DNA of 64,000 nt. Source: Camellia lanceoleosa (lineage: Eukaryota > Streptophyta > Magnoliopsida > Ericales > Theaceae). Positions 22,691-32,811 of this stretch are shown here, one piece after another. The translations under genes and the position numbers were made by a program. The notes below the pieces were generated by a model, which saw only the letters and a program-made list of their open reading frames with translations, was not told the DNA's origin and made no database searches. The stretch covers positions 1,178,001 through 1,242,000 of the forward strand of contig CM045758.1 in NCBI GenBank assembly GCA_025200525.1, written 5' to 3'. The number at the start of each line of letters is the position of its first letter. Position 1 is the first letter of the stretch.

Positions 22691-22860
22691 TTTTATATAA
22701 TAAGAAAAACCCATGGATATAACTGTTTATTAAAATGTGTTTGAAGCAATTATTTTGTAAGTATCACCACGAAGGTCCTATGCCTTGGGGGACTTAAAAA
22801 AGCATTGGCCCTCTGATTGGTCACTTTGTGACCCTCTGTCAGTCATGGATCCATTGATAC

Positions 22861-23130
22861 TCTGATTTCTAGTATGGAGCAAAGTGTTGTACGGAGCTAA
22901 GTGCTACACTATGGTGGAAGCCATCTCTATAGTTCGTACGAGCCACCTCTTGAGTCCATACATTTGTTCTATTCTATACCGTGGTTACGATTTCTCGTGT
23001 GGAGCAAAGTGTTGTACGTAGCTAAGTACTACACTATGGTGGAAGCCACCTCTAGAGTGCATACGAACTACCTCTTGAGTCCATACATCTGTTATGTTCC
23101 ATTTTGTACCGTGGTTATGATTATTTTGTT
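22861..23130 (+). repeat. 125-bp tandem duplication
   Basis: Two copies of a unit containing GGAGCAAAGTGTTGTACG and CACTATGGTGGAAGCCA begin near 22876 and 23001. They differ at scattered bases. It may be part of an old LTR relic; a short frame across it (22901-23179) is not credible as a gene. Confidence 0.8.
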
Positions 23131-23199
23131 TCTGTACTATATGTCAAATGATCTCTGTGTTATAGCCTCTGTATTTTAAAACTTTGTTTAGCCAATAAT

Positions 23200-24880
23200 T
23201 ATCCGTAGTGAATTTTATGCCCTTATGCTCTTAATATAATATTTTTTTACTCTACCATGTGTTTATAGCTATTTACCAATTTTCAAGAAACAATGCAATT
23301 CAGAAATATTTTTCCGCAAGACACACAACACTTTTATAGTATTTATAATTCTATTCATCATATGTAAATATCGGCATTTTTGGTCAATAAATTTTGTTAT
23401 GAAAATAGAAGCTCCAATGATTATTTTGGTACCCTCACTTAAATATTTTTTTTTCCGCTCGCGTTTAATAATTTGTTTAAGAATTGGCTAGAGGTAATTT
23501 CAATTACTGGCCATCACGATGATTAACCCTTGGATACGGAGAGCGAGTCCTGACAAGGCAACTAGGAATGATTAAACGAGCATAGGCCAAAACCCAGGAG
23601 AAGTGGGTCATCAGTAGGCTGAAGCAAGTCCAACCCGCAAAGAGTTCGAACGGACCTCATTAGGGAAAAATGTCTAAATCAAGTTACAGAGGCATTACTT
23701 GCAGCGGTCAAGTTACTGAAGCACTTTGTCATAGTGTCATAATTCCAAGTATTGCCAATATTGTTGTCATTTCAAGTATTGTCGGTACCACTACCATCTG
23801 AAGTTGCTAAAGGAAAGAGAAAATCGGAGCAACTAAGTTGCATAGGTAGCACTTGTAGCCATCAAGTTGCAGAGGTATTTTGTCAGCATTGCCATCTTTA
23901 GTATTGTAGGTGCCACCATTTGAACTTGCTATAGGAAATAGCCGCCATAACTAACCTGTGGAGGGAACGCCCCACCAAGGTGACAACAGCCTTTGGGAGA
24001 AGCTTTCCCTCTACAAGTAGAGACTAATGCTTGGCACTAATAGTAAGCCCCAAAACTCACTAGTTGGAGCTTATAGCAGACCCAGAGGTACCAGTATACC
24101 GTGGTGACCCTACGAAGATAGGAGTAGAGCAGCCCGAGTGCCCAGGTCATAGACCTGCCTTGGTTGTACAAGCAGGACCAAGGAAGTCCCCTTAGGCTTG
24201 GTACTAAGGCATAATATGGCTGATAGCAGGCTCAACTAGGGCCTTCGCCCTAGGAAGCTAAGGAGTTTGTGGTTAGGTAGCTAAGGGTGGAGGCTTCGCT
24301 GAGGTGAACACGAACTTAGCCGATAGTAGGCAATGAAGTCCTGAAAATGTATGTCTTGGCTAAATTGAATTAAGAAGGCAAGTGCAGTGGCAAACATTAT
24401 CACCACAAGTACACTTGCTGAGGTTCAAGTTGAGGAGGCAAGTTGCAGCGGTAGATACACCCGCTGCAAGTGCACTTGCTGAGATATCTGTGCCAAACAG
24501 ATAATACAAAGTACATGCAGAGGGACACGTGGCACCTTCAGCCTAGTGCCCTAAGGTAGAATATTTCATGTGATTCTTAGGGACACGTGCCCTTACTTTA
24601 TTTAGCCACTGGGTATCTTTTGGTACCAAGGAAAAGCCTATAAATATGACCCAGTTCACAAGGTCCAGTAGAAGGATTTCTAAGGATTTTGGGGAGATGC
24701 TGCCCATTTGTGCATTGTCATTCTCTTTTTCTTAAGCCACTTGCTTCCCCTTCACCTAGCTGCTCATTCTCCAAGCATCCCACCATCATTGGACCATTGA
24801 CATAGTTTTGCCTCTCTAATCACTTTCTTAATCACTGCTCACATCGAACCTCCCTACACTATTAGAAGTACAAGATGTTA
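23200..24880 (+). mobile_element. LTR-like relic with a promoter-like segment
   Basis: From about 23470 the composition becomes balanced and non-coding, with an internal imperfect repeat (23690-23830 versus 23850-23945, sharing AAGTATTG and GCCATCAAGTT-like phrases). Near 24535-24700 there is GACACGTGGCA, then CTATAAATA at 24638-24646, the layout of an LTR promoter. No TG..CA ends, target duplication or primer site could be fixed, so the element type is open. Confidence 0.4.
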
Positions 24881-25096
24881 ATTTGATGTGAGCTTAGTTT
24901 GTTGTTATAAAATTTGATAAGAGCATATTTTGAAAAAAATAAATAAATTAGAAAATATGAAAAACTAATGTTTTATTGTTTTATTAACTTTGTTTTATCA
25001 TGTGCAAGCTTTATATATAGTAACTTTGTTTTATTGTTTCATCTATAGATTATGGGAACTTATGTGTAAATCTTAATAGGAAATTTATTATTTAAT

Positions 25097-25387
25097 GGGT
25101 AAATTACACTGACCTCCCTTGAGGTTTACCTTAATTACATGGACCTCCCCTGCAGTTTCAAAAATAACACAGATCTCCCTTTCTTTTGAAACTAATATAC
25201 AAATACCCCATTATGTTATCCATCTGTCCAAATTCAAATAAATTCTGCTGATGTTATCCATAATTATTCTTCAAATTCCAATACCACCCTTCAGGGGAGG
25301 TAAGTGTAATTTACCCATATATATATACATACATATAAACACATACATATTATGTCCGTCACTGTTTCTGATGCTCAAACTCTCTTT

Positions 25388-25423
<36 letters not shown>

Positions 25424-26569
25424 CAATTTTTATGATAGATAATTCAAAGGGAAAACCTCCATTACACAGATCTGGTGAACTCTCCCAAAACCCATAGCTC
25501 GATTCGTTGTTTGTAGTTGTTATTGTTCTTCTTCTTTTTCACACAAGAAAGTAACCCAAAGAGATTTACAGAAGGTGGTTTGGGATCAGATAAGAAACCT
25601 ATCATCAATGACACCCATTACTATTATAGGTTTATCTAATCGAACCATGCCCAAGTTCATGACTTGGCTCATCCTCTTCGTTTTCGTCACATACATCATC
25701 TACACTTTGAAACTTGTCTCCTCTAATTCACGCAGTTACGACGATGACCCTCTATTTACCATCACTCACAACAGCCTCGTTTCTTTCCAATCTTTTTTCA
25801 TCTCCATCAACATCAATAGCTTCCATTAGGATTTGAAGATCTGCATTAGGGATTTGATGGCCAAGCTTTTGTTTCAATGAAGCTCTCTATACCAGATTCT
25901 CACACTAAGCCAAGAAAACCCTCTCTTTCTCTCTCTATATATATATAACAGATCACGAATTCATCAAATTGCCACCGCCGCTGCTTCTAACTTCATCTTT
26001 GTAAACCATAATCATCGATTGAACCCCCATATATATATATATATACATATATATACATATCTAGAGAGAGAAAGAGAGATGGGGTCGGAGTTGATTCCAG
26101 GGATCACGAGACAAATACATACATACATATACGATAGTTGAGTAAGCGAGCTCCGCCTCCTTCACCTCTAGCTTGCCAGACCACTCTCAACCCAAATCGT
26201 TAACTTGTGCGTGTAGAGAGAGATCGAGAGGTAGAGAGAAAGAGATAGCAATGATCGCAGGAGAGAGAGAGAAAGAGAGAGAACACATAGAGAGAGTGAG
26301 AGGGAAGAGAGATGGAATGGGTACAGTGATATATGTATAAGATATGTATGTGATTATATATATGTATTCTCACTATATATATATGAATGAATGAGAGGGG
26401 TATTATGGTCAATTCTACAATCAAGTTAACGTTGTTAAGGCTCTTTTAACGAAAATGGGGTATTTGTATATTAGTTTCAAAAGTAAGGGAGGTTTGTGTT
26501 ATTTTTAAAACTTCAGGGGAGGTCCTTGTAATTATGGTAAACCTCAAGGTAGGTCAGTGTAATTTACCC
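25097..26569. mobile_element. Mutator-like element with ~125-bp terminal inverted repeats
   Basis: The left end, starting GGGTAAATTACACTGACCTC, is repeated inverted at the right end over about 125 bases (to about 25235 and from about 26430) with few mismatches. Flanks TTATTTAAT (25088-25096) and TTATTTCAT (26570-26578) agree at 8 of 9 bases, fitting a 9-bp Mutator target duplication. A third, partial copy of the end sequence lies at 25293-25316. The interior has CT and TA microsatellites (25389-25418, 26029-26060) and no transposase. Confidence 0.85.
25575..25829 (+). pseudogene. Possible captured gene fragment inside the Mutator-like element
   Basis: An 84-residue frame has, after residue 25, a hydrophobic stretch around LILFVFVTYIIYTL of membrane-anchor type, followed by a short polar part. 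This resembles the N-terminal signal anchor of Golgi type II enzymes. It begins in an MTPITII-like context and ends in a stop with no catalytic domain. Mutator-like elements without transposase often carry host gene pieces (Pack-MULEs). I do not recognise the donor gene. Confidence 0.3.
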
Positions 26570-26579
26570 TTATTTCATA

Positions 26580-26930
26580 GGTCTCGTCAAAATTAATGAT
26601 AATTTTCATTAAGCACTATTAAAAAATGTCATTAATTGTTAATTTGCAGCGATAACTTGAAAATTTTGTCACAAAAAAATCACTAATTATAAGTTTTAGG
26701 AATAGTTTAAAAAAAATCATTATAAAAAATGTCATTAATTTTCAACTTTCAACAGTTTGAAAAATTCATCACAACAAAAAGTCACTAATTACAAATTTTA
26801 GCGACACTCTATAAAAATTGTGACAAACAAAAAGTCATTGATTGTTAATTTTTAGTAACACGTGTAAAAAAAAGTTATAAAAAATTATTTTTAACGACGA
26901 TTTTACCATGAGTTATTTTCAATAGGATTT
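26580..26930. repeat. AT-rich degenerate repeats with TCATTAATT and TCACTAATTA phrases
   Basis: Short phrases such as AAAATGTCATTAATT, AAAGTCACTAATTA and TTTTAGCGACA recur several times in about 350 bases. The style resembles subterminal repeats of plant CACTA-type elements, but no CACTA terminus or 3-bp target duplication was found. Confidence 0.35.
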
Positions 26931-26990
26931 GATGGGAATTAAGTCTGACTATTAGGACTCATTGATAGTTTACTCCCAAATTATTAACTT

Positions 26991-27212
26991 AGGCCTTGTT
27001 TGGCAAGTGACTTTTTTAGTCAAAAAGTTAATAATAAAGTCAAAAAGCCAACAACCTATACCAAAAAGTCAAAAATTCAATTTTCTCTCTACTTTTTGCA
27101 CATCTTTTCATAAAAAGTCAAAAAGTCATTCCAAACATACTAATTTTTTTACATCATATTTTAGTTAAAAAATCAAAAAGTTACTAAAAAAGTATGTTTC
27201 CAAACGAGGCCT
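26991..27212. mobile_element. 222-bp MITE (GGCCTTGTTTGG type)
   Basis: The left end, AGGCCTTGTTTGGCAAGTGA, is mirrored at the right end by the complement of AGGCCTCGTTTGGAAACATA, and GTCAAAAAGT phrases repeat inside in both directions. This is a common plant MITE design. The target duplication is unclear (a TA at most), so the superfamily is undecided. Confidence 0.72.
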
Positions 27213-27968
27213 ATAATTTTTTCCAAGACCGTTACATTTACACAATTTTATAGTCTGAATGCACACAATTGATGCTCTTACCGATAAAAGTTTCTAAAAC
27301 ATAAACTCTTACCGGTAAGAAGAGTCTCATTTGGTAAAAAAAATTATATAAATGAATCATTTTTTTATTATTTTAATTCGTGTGGTCCAATGAAGATATA
27401 AAACTCAACAAATACTTAAGCTTGATTTGATAGGTGAAAATGTAATTTTAAAATGTGAACAAGTTAAATTATACAATCAAATATATATATATATATATTT
27501 TTGAAAAAAATTATAACAACTAATTTTATGAGTGTTCGGTTGTATAGTTAAATTGTTAAAATTTTGAAATGATATTTTATTGTCATCTAATTACATTTAA
27601 ACTACTGTTTTGTACATCATTTTCTGGGTTGTTTTGTGAAGTACTAAAATAAGATAGTTTTTTTACTTATTGTAAAAAGTAAAGAGGTGATATGATCTAA
27701 ATAAATCAAAATGAAAAAAACTACCTCATAAGCCACTTCCCAAAATTTAGACAAGATGAATTGAAATGGTTTTTAAAAATTATTTTAGAAAAAATAAAAT
27801 AAAATAGAGATGAAAGTGAAATTAAATTTATAAACTCATCTTTTTTTTGGCTGAATTTACGGACTTATCTAAGTTCACATAACTTTAGAGAATTTGAGGA
27901 GCCCATAGGGTCCCTAAGAATCATATTTTAATAATTTGAATTATGTACATGACTTTAAAAATATATAT
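27213..27968. other. AT-rich sequence, nothing recognised
   Basis: There is no supported frame. A TA microsatellite lies at 27481-27500. This is the left flank into which element B inserted; the last five bases, GATCC (27969-27973), are its target duplicate. Confidence 0.5.
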
Positions 27969-29039
27969 GATCCTGTAGACACCCCATTTTTGACCAACCT
28001 TAAGACTCAGACGTCACCGATTAAGCGCTTGGTGATGTTACATATTGTGCTCGTTCTGAAGTTTCAGAGTCTTGGCTGCGAGTCGTGCCTCCGGACTTCC
28101 GGATTCTTTTGTGCATTGCCTCGATTTGCGAGCCAAGTCCTATTTTCTTTGTTTTCTCTTCCCGAAGGGAGGGAGAGGTCTCGTAGATCATCTCTCAGTG
28201 GCCGTAGGCTACGTTTCGTGGTCGTAGGCCATTTTTCCTATTTCGGAGCCCGGTTCCCGATTTTCGGAGCTGTTAGGCCGAGTGCCTCGGTTCGGGACCA
28301 CCTAACCACCTCCATTTGCTCCGGTTTTTGGCATAGATCTTATTTACTCCCTTTTGAGGGACACTGTGGTCCGAGAGACCAACTTCGTGGTCGAACACCA
28401 CTTCGAGCCTATGATCGATTTTGGGGCCCAGTGCTGCGTTTGACCCCGAACCTTCATTTTGCATCGGTTTGAGTTCATTTTTGGCAGGGACCTTATTTTC
28501 ATCACTAGGAAGGTCGTAGAAGGGTGGGAGGCCAGTAATTTTTCCGGCAACCAGTTATATTTCCTCATCGCCCTCCGTCGCCCGTTTTTCTCACTTGAAA
28601 GCCAATGTTAACCACCCTAAGGCCACTTTTTCCAACTCTAAACCACATATTTGTGTTGTACACACCTGGGAGGCCACCAATATCATATGGTCGGCTAGTA
28701 ATTGTGTTTGACCCTTTTGAACCCCTCCTAAAAATGGCCTTTTCTCTCTCCTGGTTCACTTTCTCCAGGTTCACTTTCTCCAGTTTTTGACCACATAGTT
28801 GTGTTGTGCACACATGGGAGGCCACTAATATGGCATGGCTGGCCACTAATCTTCATTGACCTTTTTGACCCTTGGCCGGCTGGCCACCTAAGCCCAAGAA
28901 CACTGGCTGGCCATGATCCTCAGGGTTGGTACATTATAAATCTGTATTCCTTTTCCCCAGATTTTGTATCCGGGAAGGGGTTGCCATTTTGGGGAGAAAC
29001 TTGAATTGTTTTCCCCCCCATTTCCCCCCCTCTTTTTGC

Positions 29040-29047
29040 CTATATAA
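29040..29047 (+). promoter_or_regulatory. TATA box of the 5' LTR of element B
   Basis: The sequence CTATATAA follows a C/T-rich run. It recurs at 41556-41563 in the 3' LTR, and LTRs A and D have equivalents (17715-17723 and 54256-54263, both minus strand). The distance to the downstream splice donor is 232 bases in both LTRs of B. Confidence 0.75.
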
Positions 29048-29278
29048 CCAGCACCCAAGGTCTGGTTTTAGGGGTTAGAAAAATTCCCTTTGAAGCCTTG
29101 CATCCCATCTCTCTCTCTCCCTCATTTCAAGCATCCAAACCTCCCAAACCCTACCCCATTTCTACACCATCACCTAGCACCACACCACCACTCCATTCCA
29201 GCAGCTTGGAGGAGCTTTCCAGAGCTTAGGAGGCAATATTTCTTGGTCCAAAGGCTGTCAAAGAGTTGGTCTTCAAGG

Positions 29279-30971
29279 GTAAGTCCTCTTCTCCCATTTT
29301 TGACCCTTTTCTTGGTTCATATCTTAGCTCTTTTTGCATGCATATTTGAACTCCGACCCTAAATAGAAATAGGCTTATTTTGAGCCATTTTTCATGTTTT
29401 TTTAAGGGCCTCTCACTGTTTGAGGCCTCCTTGTTGCACTTGCTTCATTACCTCTCTTGTATGCCTATTTCTTGTGTAGTATTTTTGGCCTATGTATGAA
29501 CTGTTTTGAGGCATGTTGTAAACTATAAAATAGCTTATTTTGAGCCCTTCTTCAACATTGTTGAAGGTCTCATCACTGTTTGGGTCCTCCTTTTGTTACT
29601 TTCCTTTGTATCCCTCTTTTGGCCCCATTTTTGCATGATTTGTTAGCCTCTTGTGCTTCTGTTTTTGGACTCTGGTCCGAACTATAAATGGCCTTATTTT
29701 GACCCCCTCTTCATGTTTCATTTAGGGTCTTTTACTTTTTGAAACATCCTTTTTATACTTTGTGTTATAGCTCTCTTTTTGGCCTTATCTTGCATAGTAT
29801 TTTGAGCATACTTGTACACTGTTTTGAGTTTGATCATCAACTGTAAAAAGTCATATTTTAGGTCCCTCTTCAGCTTTTTTGAAGGACCTTCACCTTTTTT
29901 GGGCCAGCATGCATCACTTACTTCTTTGTCCTCCTTTAGGCCCACTTTTTGCATGAGAGTTTTTCCATACTTGTGTCTGTTTTTGTGGCTTGTGGTAAAC
30001 TGTAAAATACCATATTTTGAGCCCCTCTTCAACATTGTAGAAGGTTCCTTCTCTGTTTAGGGTCAGAAGCTGCCACTTGCTTCATTATCTTGCTTTCGGG
30101 GCCGTTTTTGCATGCTAGTTTAGCCCCATTTGCGTTCACTGTTTGGCCTTGCTTAAAACTGTAAATATGCTTATTTTTGGGCTGTCTTGATTCTGTATTC
30201 ACACTCCATGTTCGAATAATGCATGCATTGCATAGTCATAGGTCATTCTGTATGCCTAATTTCACGTTTCGGGACTTATTCCATGCATCAGGTGTCATTT
30301 TGCCATGTTTCGGGGCTGTTTTGCACCACTTATTGCCTCTGAAATTTGCATGATAGTATGTCATATTCCATGTCTTGCCATGTGTCTTGTTAGAGTGGCA
30401 TTCGGTGCCTTAGGGTCGGTCCTCGATTTGCGTGCACGTGTGCACGCATCTCGAGTATCTCATTTTCATCTAATGGCCTCTTATGTGAGTGTGGCCGAGG
30501 TCCACTCATGTTGGTGTAAGTCCATTATGCATTGTGTATGCCATTTCATTTCATAGCATTGCGCATGCTAGGTTGTGTGCTAGTGCATTGTGTATGCCAT
30601 GTTATCTCGTGCATTGTGTATGCCATTCTATAGCATTGTGCATGTTAGGTTGTATCTTAGTTGCATTCATGCATGTCATGCATATCGCATTGTGTTCGGG
30701 ATAGGAGTTAGCCCAAGCACGGGAAACGAGGGGCGTTTCGTACTCCGAGTGACGGAACGTGTCTCAATTCCCCAGTCACCGACACTCCGGATTATCCATG
30801 ATGGAGTTAGGTTTTAATGTAGTTCTCATGTGCATTCATTCCATATCGAGTTGTGCAATTCGATTCATCGGCCATCATGCATTGATATGCGTGATTGATG
30901 GCACGAAGATCGAGGCATGCATACATTTGTGAAAATACATTGCCATGCCCCTTTCCTGCTCTCTGTTACAG
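29279..30971 (+). other. Putative intron inside the 5' LTR of element B
   Basis: The donor CTTCAAGG|GTAAGT and acceptor CCTTTCCTGCTCTCTGTTACAG bound 1693 bases. The 3' LTR has the same pair at 41795 and 43486, giving 1692 bases. Both sites lie downstream of the TATA box, so an LTR-driven transcript would carry them in its 5' leader. Most LTR-specific tandem repeats fall between the two sites. Confidence 0.55.
29355..30190 (+). repeat. Degenerate ~155-bp repeats in the LTR of element B (about 5 copies)
   Basis: A block like AACTGTAAAATAGCTTATTTTG, with later CTTCTTCAACATTGTTGAAG, recurs near 29355, 29520, 29675, 29840, 30000 and 30155. Equivalent copies are at 41875-42690 in the 3' LTR, on the minus strand at about 17000-17420 in LTR A, and at about 53250-53880 in LTR D. 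The repeat is therefore ancestral to the family. Confidence 0.8.
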
Positions 30972-32319
30972 TAAATCAAGAATCAGCAGCCTTCCGGGGC
31001 TTGGCGTGCTTTCCAAAAAACCATTGCAAAACAGAGGCTAATCGGGGCATCGTCATAGATTTCCAAAGGCAACCCGGACATGCATCCTTCATCATCTGAA
31101 GAATAATCAAGGTAGCCCCTGGCTCGCATGCCAGTTTATTGTTTTCTTAGTTAATTTATTTGGACTGTATTATTTGGACTGTACTTTTCATTTGGGACTG
31201 TACTATTTATTTGGACCCTCTGTGCGAGGGCATAATTGTAATAAGTGTGCGTGTGTGTGATGTATGTCTTCCAACCCCACGTCTTTCTTTTCTTTTATTT
31301 ACCCGCTTATGATGGTTAGATTAGGGCATGTTTCAATTAACATACAATATGATAGCATGTTTGCATTCATTCATCTGTCTTGCATGCACCGGGCTCGGCG
31401 CATCATACTAACTGCATTTGTATTTCAATTCCAAATTGAATACTTGATAGCTGTTGCATCTCATATGCCATGTTCAGAATAGCCGAGTCTGCTATAGTTG
31501 CATTTTTGCATGTGTTGCATTAGGCATTTCTGTATACTTAGGATCATGCATGGATTTCTAATCAGTTTATGTTTTGGCTTGGAGTACTCGGTGAGTTTTA
31601 TGCTTTAGCATCCTTGCATGCGTGTGAGTGACTGTCATGAATAGCATGCTTACCATGAGACTATGTGCTTATGTGATATAACTGCCTGAATGCTTGTGGG
31701 TGAAGGTTGGGTTATTTGGATTGGAACAATTCATCAAATGTTTGTTTTAAGCCCACTAGATAGTGGCAAAATCATGATTTTCTTAAGCCCACCCGAGGGT
31801 GGCAAATCCACGTCTCAGCCTACTCGCGAGTAGCACCATCAAACCATTTTCAAAAACAAACATGAAATGTTTTGTTCCAATTCAGGCGACTCGGTCTATA
31901 CTTGTATGCTGTACGCGTCACATAGTAAATCTAGGCTAATAACCGGAATAAAAACGCACAATGTTTTCAAAATCAGATATCATGGTTAGTAGAGGTTGGT
32001 CTTTGTCCGGGCGAGCGGGGGTGCTCACGAAGTGACCTTCCCCAATCGTACCCAAGTTCCTAAGCCGAGACAACTTTGGTGATGACGGACACGTGGCCTT
32101 AGGCAACGAGTCAGGGTTTCCTAAATTTCCCAAAAATAAAATATTTAGGTGGCGACTCAGATTCCGCAAAGCAAATTCCATATTTGGCACTTCTATTCTA
32201 AAAATCTGTTTTCTCAAAACGATTTGCCGGATTTGGACTCTTTGGTTCAAGATTAAGAACCGTGACACAAATCGAGTCCGAACTGTAGCGAGGTCCCCCG
32301 CGGGCTTGTCTACAGTTTC

Positions 32320-32337
32320 TGGCGACTCTGCTGGGGA
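32320..32337 (+). other. Primer binding site, tRNA-Arg type, element B
   Basis: TGGCGACTCTGCTGGGGA begins five bases after the LTR end, identical to the sites of elements A and E. The match to plant tRNA-Arg(ACG) has two mismatches, the same two in all three elements. Confidence 0.9.
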
Positions 32338-32811
32338 TTTAGAGAACTTGACTCGAACTCATGATATCTGGTTTTGATTACACTTATATGTTTCTTTGCA
32401 TTGCATTTGTATTGGTGCGCCTAGGACACCGTGTTTGCCATCTGCTATTCCTGAGCGGTTTGCCAGAGGCTGCGTGCCATAAGGCTTACCGGTTACGGGC
32501 TCTGCCAGTATGGAAACACAAACCCCGGTTTTACAGGGGCACCCTTTTGACCATTCGACCTAGTGCATGTTCGGAATCCGTAGTGACCATTCCAAACTAG
32601 GACAGGTTGCATACTCGATATAGGTTGTTTGAAACCGTTGCGTGCGTAGTGAAACCCTAGCTCTTGACAAAATAGGACAGGGAAACCCTACCCCAACATA
32701 GGGGTATTTTGGCTCTCACTTGCTTGTTATATGCTTTTAGAGTGCGTCTCTACAAGAATGCATGTATCAGTTTGAAGGTTTGGGCATCAACTGCAGCACC
32801 GGCTCAAGATT
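32338..32811 (+). other. 5' leader of element B
   Basis: This is untranslated sequence colinear with the leaders of A (13904-13450) and E (63462-63000). It shares the block CCCTACCCCAACATAGGGGT, whose GGGTA/TACCCC-type ends could pair. It is a candidate packaging region, since B must be recognised in trans. Confidence 0.55.

Larger units (their letters stand above)
27974..32314 (+). repeat. 5' LTR of element B (4341 bp)
   Basis: It starts TGTAGACACC and ends TTGTCTACA, so the termini form the inverted repeat TGTAGACA/TGTCTACA. From left to right it has U3, GGCC palindromes at about 28858-28915, a TATA box, a splice donor, degenerate repeats, an acceptor, and the shared downstream end. Compared with the 3' LTR it holds an extra segment of about 45 bases near 28110-28160, and it lacks part of the GGCCGGTCGGCC stretch seen at 41375-41402. 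Confidence 0.95.

Noticed and set aside
25575..25829. Naming the captured frame as a specific Golgi enzyme
   Set aside because: Only a generic membrane anchor is visible; no catalytic motif allows a family call.
26580..26930. CACTA element
   Set aside because: Subterminal-style repeats only; no CACTA terminus and no 3-bp target duplication.
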